Shown: positions 25,651 through 34,431, counted from the first letter of the stretch. The stretch is 64,000 bases of DNA from Candidatus Buchananbacteria bacterium (GCA_903859075.1 CAIOLF010000024.1:1-64000); one strand, 5' to 3'. Notes: generated by a model from the letters alone, not told the origin. Numbers and translations are program-made.

Positions 25651-25682
25651 TTAAAAAACATCCATAAATGGATGTTTTTTAA
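25651..25682 (-). terminator. Terminator of tRNA-Glu
   Basis: A 14-bp arm ttaaaaaacatcca pairs exactly with tggatgttttttaa around a 4-nt loop, starting 4 nt after the tRNA. Confidence 0.85.
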
Positions 25683-25686
25683 TTAG

Positions 25687-25758
25687 TAGCCCCATGGGGA
25701 ATTGAACCCCAGTTTTCTCCGTGAGAGGGAGATGTCCTAGCCACTAGACGATGAGGCC
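25687..25758 (-). tRNA. tRNA-Glu (CTC)
   Basis: 72 nt. Acceptor ggcctca pairs with tggggct (two G-T). The anticodon stem tctcc/ggaga encloses ctctcac with anticodon CTC. T-arm is tgggg-ttcaatt-cccca. CCA is not encoded. Confidence 0.95.
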
Positions 25759-25781
25759 GAATATTTAAATAAAGCTTAAAT

Positions 25782-25810
25782 ATTATACTCTTTATTTTTA
25801 CAGATTTCAA
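25782..25810 (-). promoter_or_regulatory. Promoter of tRNA-Glu
   Basis: Minus-strand TTGAAA (25810-25805), a 17-nt spacer and TATAAT (25787-25782), about 24 nt before the tRNA. Confidence 0.7.
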
Positions 25811-25825
25811 TAGTCAAACAAAAAA

Positions 25826-26386
25826 TTAATTCCCAAACTTATATACAAAAATCCTTTCCATCTGCTTGCCGTCACGACGCGTATCAACTATCTTTATCGG
25901 CTCAGTGTTGGGCAGCTTAAAGCCATAGGAAACTACTCGCGCCGTCGATTTTAATTCTTTGGCAAATTTCGGCTCCAGCCGCGCCATTACCTCCGGAAAT
26001 AAATAGCAGTAAACCACATCGGCGCCTGAGAGATCGGCCTTGAAAAAATTTTTCATCCTCACTTCCACATTTGCTCGGCTGATAAGAATATTAAATTTAG
26101 ACCACAAGTACGGCCACAGCGATAATTCATAGCCGATGCCCTTAGCGCCGAATTCCTTGGCCGCCAAGACCAGCAAGGAGGCCTTGCCGCAGCCCAAATC
26201 ATAAATCTTTTCTCCCGGCTTTAAGTCAACCGCGGAAAGTATCTGGCGGTATTTGCGACGCGGGGTGGAGACAAACGGCACGCCGCGCGCCATAATCAGT
26301 CCGACGATTACGGAAATAAACAGGGAGAGAACGGCTACTAAAAAAACTAGATAGCCGATGAGTATGAAGTATTGCCAAAAGGTCAT
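25826..26386 (-). CDS. Membrane-anchored class I methyltransferase
   Basis: 186 aa. Hydrophobic N-terminus (residues 5-32) with one transmembrane helix, then a Rossmann methyltransferase with motif I IYDLGCGKAS near 61 and an acidic motif II in GIGYELS. DVVYCYLFPEV near 123 is the post-I region. The combination of a membrane anchor and this small domain is found in proteins acting on lipids or on membrane proteins, but the substrate is unknown. The gap to dnaJ is 10 nt, so it may be part of that unit. Confidence 0.8.
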   Translation of the reverse strand: MTFWQYFILIGYLVFLVAVLSLFISVIVGLIMARGVPFVSTPRRKYRQILSAVDLKPGEKIYDLGCGKASLLVLAAKEFGAKGIGYELSLWPYLWSKFNILISRANVEVRMKNFFKADLSGADVVYCYLFPEVMARLEPKFAKELKSTARVVSYGFKLPNTEPIKIVDTRRDGKQMERIFVYKFGN

Positions 26387-26396
26387 ATTAACATTT

Positions 26397-27503
26397 TTAA
26401 ATGTTTAAATCTTCGATCAATTTTTTCTGCTGGCGATCCAAGTGTTTGGGAATATCAACTATCACTTCCACCAAATGATCACCGCGCCCGCGACCCCGCA
26501 AGTGCGGCACTCCTTTTTCTCTTAGACGAAACTGGGTATGGCTCTGGGTTCCCTCGGGAATCCGCAAAGCCACCAGACCATCCACCGTCTCTACCTCTAT
26601 TTTATCACCTAATGCCGCCTGTCGTATAGAGATATGCGCTTCTGAACGGATATCATCTCCCGCTCTGTTAAATTTTTTATTAGGACGAATATGGATCTTC
26701 AGATATAAATCTCCCGCAGTCCCTTTGGACGCCACCTCACCCTTGCCTGACAATTTCAGCGACTGCTCGTCATTGATGCCGGCGGGAATATTTATCTTGA
26801 TTTTTTCCGAACCCTTGGATATTCCTTCGCCGTGGCAATGCCGGCATTTCTTTTCAATTTTTTTGCCTTCACCTTGGCATTCGGGACAAATCGTCTCCGT
26901 CGCCATATTGCCGAAGATGGTCTGCTGTACCCGCTGCACCCGTCCCCGGCCGCCGCAGTGCAAGCAATTGGATACCTTGCTGCCCGGCTCGGCGCCGCTG
27001 CCCCGGCACTCGGGACAATTAATATCTTTCTGCAGGTCAATTACTTTTTCCGCTCCAAAAACCGCTTCGGAAAAATCCACATCCAGCTCCACTTCCAAAT
27101 CGCGGCCCCGGGCTGATTTCTTGCCGCTCTTGCGCCCGCCGCCGAATAAATCTCCTAAACCGCCAAAAACATACTCCAAGTCCTCAAAATCGCCAAAGTT
27201 AAAACCCTGGCTGGAGAAGCCCTGGCCGAAAGGATTGCCGCGGGAAAAATCCTGAAAACCGCCAAATCCCTGACCGCCGGCCGGACCGCCGCCGGAAAAA
27301 CTTTGGCCAAACTGGTCGTACTGCTGGCGTTTCTGCTCATTGCCCAGCGTCTGGTAGGCCTCATTGATCTCCTTGAATTTTTCCGCGTTGCCGCCCTGTT
27401 TATCGGGATGATGCTCATGCGCCAGTTTGCGGAAGGCCTTTTTTATCTCTTCGCCGGAAGATGTCTTGGAAACGCCTAATATATTGTAATAATCTTTAGC
27501 CAT
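26397..27503 (-). CDS. dnaJ: Chaperone DnaJ
   Basis: 368 aa. J domain with the HPD motif (HEHHPDKQG) near residue 32, Gly/Phe-rich linker to about 125, four CXXCXGXG zinc repeats (CPECRGSG, CLHCGGRG, CPECQGEG, CRHCHGEG) and a C-terminal substrate domain. It stimulates DnaK ATPase. It is separated from hrcA-grpE-dnaK by the iron-sulfur operon and a DUF3467 gene, so its expression may not depend on CIRCE. Confidence 0.97.
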   Translation of the reverse strand: MAKDYYNILGVSKTSSGEEIKKAFRKLAHEHHPDKQGGNAEKFKEINEAYQTLGNEQKRQQYDQFGQSFSGGGPAGGQGFGGFQDFSRGNPFGQGFSSQGFNFGDFEDLEYVFGGLGDLFGGGRKSGKKSARGRDLEVELDVDFSEAVFGAEKVIDLQKDINCPECRGSGAEPGSKVSNCLHCGGRGRVQRVQQTIFGNMATETICPECQGEGKKIEKKCRHCHGEGISKGSEKIKINIPAGINDEQSLKLSGKGEVASKGTAGDLYLKIHIRPNKKFNRAGDDIRSEAHISIRQAALGDKIEVETVDGLVALRIPEGTQSHTQFRLREKGVPHLRGRGRGDHLVEVIVDIPKHLDRQQKKLIEDLNI

Positions 27504-27516
27504 AACTTATAATTTT

Positions 27517-27810
27517 TTACGCTTGAAAACCGATTTCCTGCTTTGGGCTCTCCGCCTCCGTCACCGTGCCGAATTGGCTTTCATACTTCTTTAAATTATC
27601 TTGCAGGGCGGCAATCATGCGCTTCAAGTGCCCCGGATTGGTGATTATCTTGGCTACCACCCGGCCGCCCGGCGCGACAATATTAAAAAATGACAAGATG
27701 AACTCCTGCTGATTATGCATTATCTGCATAGCATTGGCATATTCGCCGCCGACAAAATTATCAGTAATGCGAATTTCTTGCGGAGCGCTTTTTGTTGTTG
27801 GCTCGTTCAT
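27517..27810 (-). CDS. DUF3467 protein
   Basis: 97 aa. GGEYANAMQIMHNQQEFILSF, GGRVVAKIITNPGH and NLKKYESQFG follow the DUF3467 pattern (YxN, EFxxxF, TPxH, YExxFG). Small family of unknown function. It ends 13 nt before dnaJ, so it is probably co-transcribed. The upstream gap 27811-27956 is AT-rich with several inverted repeats and no gene. Confidence 0.85.
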   Translation of the reverse strand: MNEPTTKSAPQEIRITDNFVGGEYANAMQIMHNQQEFILSFFNIVAPGGRVVAKIITNPGHLKRMIAALQDNLKKYESQFGTVTEAESPKQEIGFQA

Positions 27811-27956
27811 AGAATTAAGAATTATGAATTAAGATCGTTAATATTGGATATTAAGGATATTTATGATATTTTTTAATTAAATTCAATATCCCTAATATCT
27901 TAATTTCTAAATATCTTTAATATGTCTGTCATAAAATTACCAATTACTAATTACTT

Positions 27957-28940
27957 TTAGGAAACTAGAATCTTATCCGCCGGTGACTTATCCAGATTTT
28001 CCGACCACTTGCCGCAACGGTCGCCCCAGCGCGCGATCACTTTGCCGTTTTCTTTGAATTCCACCACTTCGCATTTATTGGGGCAGTCCGTGCAATCAAA
28101 AGCGGTGGTCTCAAATTCCGATTTGATGATTTCAAAACCTTTGAAATTCGTCTTGGCTGGATCCAGTTCCAGCGCCAAAATCGCCGCTCCAATCGCTCCC
28201 ATGACATCAAAATTCTCCGGCACGATAACTTTTTCTCCCAGAGCCCGCTCAAATTCTTTGATAATTCCTTTATTAGCGGCAACGCCGCCCTGAAAAATTA
28301 TCGGCGCTTCAATTTTTTTTCCTCGGGCGACATTACTCAAGTAATTGCGCACCAACGCCTCGCATAACCCGCGGATAATATCTTCACGCTTAGCTCCGAT
28401 TTGCTGTTTATGTATCATATCCGATTCGGCAAAAACCGTACAGCGGCCGGCAATATTGACGTTGGCGGTGGAAGCCAGCGCCAGATCGCCAAATTCCTCA
28501 ATCTGCAACCCCAGACGTCCGGCCTGCTGATCCAAAAATGATCCCGTACCGGCGGCGCAAACGGTATTCATGGCAAAATCAGTAACCATTCCGCCCTCGA
28601 GAATTATAATTTTGGAATCCTGACCGCCGATTTCCAACACCGTCCTGACTCCCGGCACTTCGCTCAGTGCCGCCATGGCATGGGAAGTGATCTCGTTTTT
28701 TACGATATCACCGCCGACTAAGATGCTCGCCAGCATGCGGCCGCTGCCGGTCGTGCCGACTCCAGCCACTCCGCAATCGTGGAGCTGGTCTTTTACGGCT
28801 GCCAAGCCTTCTTTGACGGCGCGAATCGGCTGGCCTTGGGTCCGGATATAAGACTTGGCCAGTAATTTTTTATTTTCATCAATCGCTACGACATTGCAGC
28901 TTACCGATCCGACATCAACGCCGAGATAAATTTTCTTCAT
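27957..28940 (-). CDS. Acyl-CoA dehydratase activase-like ATPase (BadF/BcrD/HgdC family)
   Basis: 327 aa of the ASKHA fold. Phosphate motifs GVDVGSVSC near residue 7 and GGQDSK near 104, then NTVCAAGTGSFLDQQ near 124 and a Cys near GRCTVFAES, which bind the bridging iron-sulfur cluster in activases. The C-terminus adds CTDCPNKCEVV...DRCGKW, which could hold metal. Family members use ATP to push one electron into 2-hydroxyacyl-CoA dehydratases or double-cubane proteins. The start overlaps the stop of the previous gene by 4 nt (ATGA). Confidence 0.87.
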   Translation of the reverse strand: MKKIYLGVDVGSVSCNVVAIDENKKLLAKSYIRTQGQPIRAVKEGLAAVKDQLHDCGVAGVGTTGSGRMLASILVGGDIVKNEITSHAMAALSEVPGVRTVLEIGGQDSKIIILEGGMVTDFAMNTVCAAGTGSFLDQQAGRLGLQIEEFGDLALASTANVNIAGRCTVFAESDMIHKQQIGAKREDIIRGLCEALVRNYLSNVARGKKIEAPIIFQGGVAANKGIIKEFERALGEKVIVPENFDVMGAIGAAILALELDPAKTNFKGFEIIKSEFETTAFDCTDCPNKCEVVEFKENGKVIARWGDRCGKWSENLDKSPADKILVS

Positions 28941-30025
28941 ATTTTTTGTTTTCTTTTTAGCAAATCAACGAACGCCTCCAAACGTGTCTGATATTGCGTA
29001 TCGCTGGAATGAGTATCGCGCAAAAAGTGGATTATCGGCACGCCGTAGTCCTTGGCAATGCGGTCCAGTATCGGCTTCAGCAGCAAATCGGGCATGCAGC
29101 CGAATGACTGGAAGTGCACGATGCCGCTCGCGCCATTTTCCAATTCTTCCAATACTTCGCCGACGCTTAAGTCCAAAAAAGACGCCGGCGACGATTGCAG
29201 ATATTTCTTGCCCTTAACCATCAGCTCCGCATACCTTTTTTGGTAATCGCTCTTCAGCGGCACTTTATTCATGCCAAAAAATATCAACGAAAATTGCAAT
29301 GACTGGCGCACTTCCGCTCCCAGCCGATTCAGCTTGCGGATAGTATCAAAATGCGAAAAAGGTTCGTGGACTTTGAACATATCGCCGACAAAAGCCACTT
29401 TGATTAATTTCTTTTCTTTATCAAGCGGAATGTTTTCCCATTCTTTCAAGGCCGCCCTAAATATTTTACGCGGCTGCCAGAATTTCTTGACACCGCAGAG
29501 CTCACTGTTCCATTTGGCCAGCCAGGCGTCAGTCTCGCCGTTATTTTTCTCGCGCGGCCGCGACCTGTTGGCCAGGTCGTTAATCTTATCAGCCGCCTCC
29601 AGCGTCAGGCAGAAAATCAGGATACCACGCAACATTTTAAACTTTGATGGTCCGCCCATTACTTCCTTAAGCTGATCAAAAGATAAATCCAAGCCATAGC
29701 CGCCCCAATAATTGATGCGAAAATCCGGGTAGCCGTTTTCCCGCAGAATCTGCGCCGTCCCCTCCCAAAGATCGACATAACGACAGGAGCGGATATCGCA
29801 CAGGCCGTGGACAAAAATATTTGTTACTCCTTTTTCCGCCAGCTGCCTAAGATAACCGAGATAAAGCTTAAAAGGAAAGCAGGCATATTCCGGCGAATGC
29901 GCTTCGCCGAATTTGAGCATCGACTCATTGAGCGGCACTGGCAATTCAAACTCTTGGCCGAAATAATTAAACATGGCTTTCATGGCGATATATTCGTTAA
30001 GCGCTGGCACTGATCCGTATTTCAT
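28937..30025 (-). CDS. 2-hydroxyacyl-CoA dehydratase-like/activase-associated protein
   Basis: 362 aa. Conserved cysteines occur at YACFPFK near 54, GLCDIRSCRY near 75 and FGCMPDL near 310, as in the HgdB and double-cubane-cluster family. With the next gene it probably forms the iron-sulfur partner of the ATPase at 27957. In many anaerobes the same parts are fused in one large protein; here they are split into three genes. The reaction is unknown. It lies 4 nt downstream of 30030-30941. Confidence 0.72.
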   Translation of the reverse strand: MKYGSVPALNEYIAMKAMFNYFGQEFELPVPLNESMLKFGEAHSPEYACFPFKLYLGYLRQLAEKGVTNIFVHGLCDIRSCRYVDLWEGTAQILRENGYPDFRINYWGGYGLDLSFDQLKEVMGGPSKFKMLRGILIFCLTLEAADKINDLANRSRPREKNNGETDAWLAKWNSELCGVKKFWQPRKIFRAALKEWENIPLDKEKKLIKVAFVGDMFKVHEPFSHFDTIRKLNRLGAEVRQSLQFSLIFFGMNKVPLKSDYQKRYAELMVKGKKYLQSSPASFLDLSVGEVLEELENGASGIVHFQSFGCMPDLLLKPILDRIAKDYGVPIIHFLRDTHSSDTQYQTRLEAFVDLLKRKQKI

Positions 30026-30029
30026 AAAA

Positions 30030-30941
30030 TTATTTCAACATATCAAAAAAAGCATCCAGACGAGTAAGCAGCCCGGCCTCGCCGCTGGATTCGTCAAAAG
30101 ATATCGAGATGACCGGCTTATTTCTTCTTGCCAGGCGGATGGAAAAATTCTCCATCAAAAAATCCGGCCCGCAATTAAAAGGAGTGGCATAAATTATGCC
30201 TTTGACATGAGGATCATGGCTGGCGGCAATGATTGCTCCGTATTCGCGATTAGTCAGACGCCAATGGTAATGATAGCATTTATGCAATTCGCCAAAACCC
30301 CGTTCAATGCCCTCATCGGAAAAATCATCCACCGTTTTTATTTCATACCCCCTGGCTCTGATTTTTTTTAGCAGTTCCAAATTGGCTTGTTCATCATAAA
30401 GGAGGTAGGGGCGGCCAATAACGGCAATCACCGCTTTCCCATTGTCCTTGAACTTTTCAAAAATGTTTGGCGCTTCTTCCTGCACTTGGCTAGCCGCGTC
30501 GTAAGCGGCTTTCGCTTGCTGCTTATTTTTTCCCAATTGCTCGGCCAGTTCCAGCCAAGGCTCAGCCACCATCTTGCCGTCTAAAAACTTTATGACCGGC
30601 CGCAAAATTTTTAACTGGGGATACTCCGCCGCAAACATATCCGGCATCGCCACAAAGTACGGGCAAAAATACTCCCTCTTGTCTTTGTCGCTGCTATAAG
30701 CGAATTCCTCGAACTGCGGTATCAGGATGTAATCGGCCAGGCCCTGAAGCGATAAGACATGGCCATAAAAGATTTTCATCGGCAGACACATTTCGCTATG
30801 CGAGTGTTTCAGCCCCAAATTCAATATCCGGCGATCGGTAGGATCGGAAATCACCACCTCAAAACCCAGCGCTTCAAAAAAAGCATTCCAAAAAGCATGG
30901 TAATAATAATATAATCCCGCGCGGGGTATGGCAATTTTCAT
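30030..30941 (-). CDS. DUF2229-like CoA-enzyme activase component
   Basis: 303 aa. The opening IAIPRAGLYYYYHAFW followed by FFEALGFEVVISDPT and HSEMCLPMKIFYGHV is the DUF2229 signature. Cysteines in SEMCLP, EYFCPY, HKCYHY and FNCGPDF are good candidates for cluster ligands. It is the first gene of a three-gene operon with the protein above and the ATPase. No SD. A strong terminator separates it from dnaK. Confidence 0.75.
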   Translation of the reverse strand: MKIAIPRAGLYYYYHAFWNAFFEALGFEVVISDPTDRRILNLGLKHSHSEMCLPMKIFYGHVLSLQGLADYILIPQFEEFAYSSDKDKREYFCPYFVAMPDMFAAEYPQLKILRPVIKFLDGKMVAEPWLELAEQLGKNKQQAKAAYDAASQVQEEAPNIFEKFKDNGKAVIAVIGRPYLLYDEQANLELLKKIRARGYEIKTVDDFSDEGIERGFGELHKCYHYHWRLTNREYGAIIAASHDPHVKGIIYATPFNCGPDFLMENFSIRLARRNKPVISISFDESSGEAGLLTRLDAFFDMLK

Positions 30942-30943
30942 AT

Positions 30944-30984
30944 TTAAAAAACGCGCAGAGACGTCCGCCGCGGCGGACGTCTCT
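30944..30984 (-). terminator. Terminator of the hrcA-grpE-dnaK operon
   Basis: A 28-nt perfect palindrome at 30957-30984 (agagacgtccgccg and its complement), then GCGCG and six T on the minus strand. Confidence 0.85.
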
Positions 30985-30995
30985 CTAAAATATAA

Positions 30996-32912
30996 TTATT
31001 TCTTTACTTCTTCGTACTGCCCATCAATCGGCCCTTGCTGACCGGCTTGCTGCTGTTCTCCAGCGCCCGCGGAACCGCCAGCGGACTTGTCCGCCGGAGC
31101 TTCAGCGGAGGCGGACTGATACATAGCCGCACCGACTTTCTGGATCGCTTCGGACAGCGTGTCATAATTGCGCTTGATAAGATCTTTGTCCTCGCCATCT
31201 TTGGCTTTTTTAAGATCTTCCACCTTATCCATTATATCTTTTCTGGTGCCGGCGTCAACTTTATCTCCGGCATCTTTGAGCGTTTTTTCCGTGGTAAAAA
31301 TCAGGCTCTCCGCTTGATTTTTAAGATCGATGATTTCTTTTCTATTCTTATCTTCCTCGGCATGGGCGGCGGCATCATTTTTCATCCGCTCAATTTCATC
31401 CTTGGATAAGCCGGTTGATGCGGTGATTGTGATGTGCTGTTCGCGACTGGTGGCCTTATCTTTGGCTTTGACATTTAAAATGCCGTTGGCATCAATATCA
31501 AAAGTCACTTCAATCTGCGGGACGCCGCGCGGAGCCGGCGGAATACCATCTAGCATGAATTTACCCAGCGTCTTGTTGTCAGCCGCCATTGGTCGTTCGC
31601 CTTGCAAAACATGGATTTCCACACCTGGCTGATTATCGGCCGCGGTAGAAAATACCTGGCTGTGAGAGGTCGGGATGGTAGTATTGCGCTCAATCAGCGG
31701 GGTCATGACTCCGCCCAAGGTCTCAATACCCAAAGTCAGCGGGGTAACATCTAAAAGCAACACATCTTTGACATCGCCTTGCAAAACCCCGGCCTGAACG
31801 GCGGCGCCGAGCGCCACTACTTCATCGGGATTGACGCTGATATTCGGCTTTTTGCCAAAAAATTCCTCTACCTTCTTTTGCACCAAAGGCATGCGGGTCA
31901 TGCCGCCGACTAAAACTATTTCTTCAACATCTTTGGGCGACATGCCGGCATCTGACAAAGCTTTGCGTACCGGCTCAAAAGTTTTCTCTACGAATTCCAT
32001 CACTAAGCTCTCTAATTGAGCTCGAGTAACTCTCATATTCAAATGCTTGGGCGAGCTATCGGCTCCCATCGTGATAAATGGCTGATTAATCTCGGTTTCC
32101 ATCTGGGTGGAGAGCTCTATCTTGGCTTTTTCGGCCGCTTCTTTGACGCGCTGCAGAGCGGTGATATCCTTGGAGAGATCAACGCCTTCCTGCTTCTTGA
32201 ATTCATCCAAAATCCAGTTCATTATTTTGAGGTCAAAATCATCGCCGCCCAAATGCGTATCGCCATTGGTTGATTTCACTTCCACGGTGTCAGCGGCAAC
32301 ATCCAGCACGGAGACGTCAAAAGTACCGCCGCCCAAATCGTAAACCACTATCTGCTGGCCGGCTTTCTTCTCAAAACCATAAGCCAAAGCGGCCGCGGTC
32401 GGCTCATTGATAATGCGCTTGACGGTGAGTCCAGCGATTTCTCCGGCATCTTTGGTCGCTTGTCTCTGAGCGTCATTAAAATACGCCGGCACGGTAATTA
32501 CCGCTTCGGTGATTTTTTCACCCAGTTTGGCCTCGGCGTCTTCCTTGAGCTTGGTCAGTACCATGGCGGAGATTTCCTGCGGGCTGTAATCCTTGCCGCC
32601 CATGACTATTTTTACTCCAGTGCCGGATTTTTTGATTTCAAACGGCATCAGCTTGATATCGCGCTGCACTTCCGGATCATCCCAGGCGCGCCCGATAAGG
32701 CGCTTGATGGAAAAAAGCGTATTGGCGGGATTGGTAACGGCTTGGCGCTTGGCAGAGATTCCGACTAAGCGCTCGTTAGTTTTGGTGACCGCCACGATTG
32801 ACGGGGTGGTGCGAGCTCCCTCCTTATTCTCTAATACTTTCGGCTGGCCGCCTTCAATGATGGCCAGGCAGGAATTGGTGGTTCCTAAATCGATTCCTAA
32901 AATTTTCGGCAT
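30996..32912 (-). CDS. dnaK: Chaperone DnaK (Hsp70)
   Basis: 638 aa. Nucleotide-binding domain with GIDLGTTNSC, VYDLGGGTFDVS and VLVGGMTRMP, interdomain linker DVLLLDVTPL, substrate domain and a Gly/Ala/Gln-rich disordered tail. The typical ATP-driven folding chaperone. In the hrcA-grpE-dnaK operon under CIRCE. No SD. Confidence 0.98.
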   Translation of the reverse strand: MPKILGIDLGTTNSCLAIIEGGQPKVLENKEGARTTPSIVAVTKTNERLVGISAKRQAVTNPANTLFSIKRLIGRAWDDPEVQRDIKLMPFEIKKSGTGVKIVMGGKDYSPQEISAMVLTKLKEDAEAKLGEKITEAVITVPAYFNDAQRQATKDAGEIAGLTVKRIINEPTAAALAYGFEKKAGQQIVVYDLGGGTFDVSVLDVAADTVEVKSTNGDTHLGGDDFDLKIMNWILDEFKKQEGVDLSKDITALQRVKEAAEKAKIELSTQMETEINQPFITMGADSSPKHLNMRVTRAQLESLVMEFVEKTFEPVRKALSDAGMSPKDVEEIVLVGGMTRMPLVQKKVEEFFGKKPNISVNPDEVVALGAAVQAGVLQGDVKDVLLLDVTPLTLGIETLGGVMTPLIERNTTIPTSHSQVFSTAADNQPGVEIHVLQGERPMAADNKTLGKFMLDGIPPAPRGVPQIEVTFDIDANGILNVKAKDKATSREQHITITASTGLSKDEIERMKNDAAAHAEEDKNRKEIIDLKNQAESLIFTTEKTLKDAGDKVDAGTRKDIMDKVEDLKKAKDGEDKDLIKRNYDTLSEAIQKVGAAMYQSASAEAPADKSAGGSAGAGEQQQAGQQGPIDGQYEEVKK

Positions 32913-32926
32913 AGTATTTTTTTAAT

Positions 32927-33015
32927 TAAGAATTATGAATTATGAATTAAAAATTAAGAACTATGAATGAATTATTAATTAAGAAAACATCTTAATTCAT
33001 AATTCATAATTCTTC
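32927..33015. repeat. AT-rich repeat cluster between grpE and dnaK
   Basis: Repeated aattatgaattaag-type units followed by their reverse complement (tcttaattcataattc), so the region can fold back on itself. Related copies lie near 27811, 34317, 34402 and 52370, and inside ligA near 59289. Confidence 0.7.
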
Positions 33016-33016
33016 A

Positions 33017-33493
33017 TTACTTAGCTACTTTCACTTTCGCCGGGACCAACACTTTGCCATCCACCAGATAGCCCGGCTGGACTTCTTCAAAAACCAAATC
33101 GGCGTCAAAGCCGTCCTTTTGTTCATGCGAGAGCGCCTCATGCAGATTATGATCAAATTTCTCGCCCACGGTATGAATTTCTTCAATATTATATTTTTTC
33201 AAAAACTCTTGGAATAATTTCTGGATCTGAATAACGCCGACCACCCAGGGTTCCTGGCGGCTCGCCTCGGGGATATGGCTCAGGGCCAGTTTGAAATGGC
33301 TGTAAATCGGCAAGAGCTCCGCCAGAGTACCGGCACTCACAAATTCCATCATTTCCTGGGCCTGTTTTTCCTGTTCTTTCTTGAGATTGGAATAATCGGC
33401 CCGAGCGCGCTGCCACCCTGCCAAATGCTCTTGCGCCTTTTGTTCCGAGAGCGCTAATTCTTCCTGTAATTGTTCAATGGTCTTATCTTCCAT
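33017..33493 (-). CDS. grpE: Nucleotide exchange factor GrpE
   Basis: 158 aa. Long N-terminal helix (about 1-60, coiled coil, ARADYSNLKKEQEK) and a beta domain with the expected GEKFDHNLHEAL and VLVPAKVKVAK ending. It releases ADP from DnaK. Position between hrcA and dnaK confirms the assignment. Confidence 0.95.
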   Translation of the reverse strand: MEDKTIEQLQEELALSEQKAQEHLAGWQRARADYSNLKKEQEKQAQEMMEFVSAGTLAELLPIYSHFKLALSHIPEASRQEPWVVGVIQIQKLFQEFLKKYNIEEIHTVGEKFDHNLHEALSHEQKDGFDADLVFEEVQPGYLVDGKVLVPAKVKVAK

Positions 33494-33509
33494 AAAAATG
33501 TCTAGGTTA

Positions 33510-34208
33510 TTATTTTAATCCGCTGATTATCTCCTGCACTAATTTCAGCAGTCCCAAATTCCTGCGGTAATCCATGCGGTTCGGCCCCAGAATTCCAATC
33601 AACCCAGAAATGCCGGCCTGATCATATTTGACGAGTATCACCGAAGACATCTCTCCAAAAGGATTGTCCTGACCCAAAAGTATCTTAGCTTCATCTTTAA
33701 TCTCATAAAAAATTTTGCCCATGACGTCATCCAGATGATCAATAATTTCTGACATGGAAAAAACCAGCTGGGGCTGGGCAAATTCCGGCTGCTTGAATAA
33801 ATTGGCGATGCCGGTGTAGTAAATATTGCTGGCCGCGAAACCGATTAGAATTGTGTTGTCAGAAATTTCCGCCAGCGCCTTGGCGAGCGTCTTAATGCCA
33901 ATTTCATCAACCGGCAGTCCTGGCGCCAGCTGCTCCAGCTGTTTTCGATCACGCTCGGAAATCTTGCCTTCGCCGATAAATTTGTCAATATAACGGCGAT
34001 AGCCGAGAGCGGTAGGTATCCGACCGGCCGAGGTATGCGGCTGGAAAATCAAGCCCTCTTCTTCCAGTTCGGCCATCTCATTTCTAATAGTTGCCGAGCT
34101 CAGCTCCGGCAGATATTTTTCAACTACCAGGGATGAACCGACGGGATTGGCGCTTTCTATGTATTCCTCAACGATTATCTTTAATAAATTGTCTTTTCTT
34201 GATTCCAT
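33510..34208 (-). CDS. hrcA: Heat-shock repressor HrcA (short form)
   Basis: 232 aa, about 100 residues shorter than the usual HrcA. The N-terminal winged helix is complete (IVEEYIESANPVGS, SSATIRNEMAELEEEGL, SAGRIPTALGYR). The remainder keeps part of the GAF-like domain and the C-terminal VKYDQAGISG...LGPNRMDYRRN. The inserted dimerisation region seems missing. It should repress the operon by binding the CIRCE site 41 nt upstream, i.e. auto-regulation. Confidence 0.93.
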   Translation of the reverse strand: MESRKDNLLKIIVEEYIESANPVGSSLVVEKYLPELSSATIRNEMAELEEEGLIFQPHTSAGRIPTALGYRRYIDKFIGEGKISERDRKQLEQLAPGLPVDEIGIKTLAKALAEISDNTILIGFAASNIYYTGIANLFKQPEFAQPQLVFSMSEIIDHLDDVMGKIFYEIKDEAKILLGQDNPFGEMSSVILVKYDQAGISGLIGILGPNRMDYRRNLGLLKLVQEIISGLK

Positions 34209-34248
34209 AAGCCCCCATATTTTGCCCGATTATCGGGCCTTTTTAGAA

Positions 34249-34275
34249 TTAGCACTCACGTTGCTAGAGTGCTAA
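34249..34275 (-). promoter_or_regulatory. CIRCE operator of hrcA
   Basis: Exact consensus TTAGCACTC-N9-GAGTGCTAA (arms 34249-34257 and 34267-34275), just downstream of the -10 of the hrcA promoter. Expected to be bound by HrcA until heat stress. Confidence 0.96.
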
Positions 34276-34279
34276 GTTA

Positions 34280-34308
34280 AATATAATGCATCTGAAAGAG
34301 CTTGTCAA
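34280..34308 (-). promoter_or_regulatory. Promoter of the hrcA-grpE-dnaK operon
   Basis: Minus-strand TTGACA (34308-34303), a 17-nt spacer and TATATT (34285-34280), directly followed by the CIRCE site. Confidence 0.85.
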
Positions 34309-34351
34309 GCTTTATCAATTATGAATTATGAATTAAAAAAAATAGCAAAAC

Positions 34352-34379
34352 AAAAACCCCAATTAATTTCGGGGCTTTT
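34352..34379 (-). terminator. Terminator of the membrane-protein gene 34432-35268
   Basis: Minus-strand aaaagcccc pairs with ggggttttt (one G-T) around a 10-nt loop and runs into T-rich sequence. It separates the gene from the hrcA promoter. Confidence 0.72.
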
Positions 34380-34431
34380 ATTTCAATTTTATATAAATTA
34401 TTAATCTTAATTCTTAATTCGTAATTCGTAA

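Noticed and set aside
25422..25661. ORFs of 79 aa (minus) and 62 aa (plus) across the tRNA-Glu repeat
   Set aside because: They run through hairpins, a terminator and the tRNA-end copy, with no domain; more likely a spurious reading of a structured repeat.
26725..27255. 176-codon + strand frame over dnaJ
   Set aside because: Low-complexity Pro/Ser-rich product typical of the antisense of Gly-rich DnaJ.
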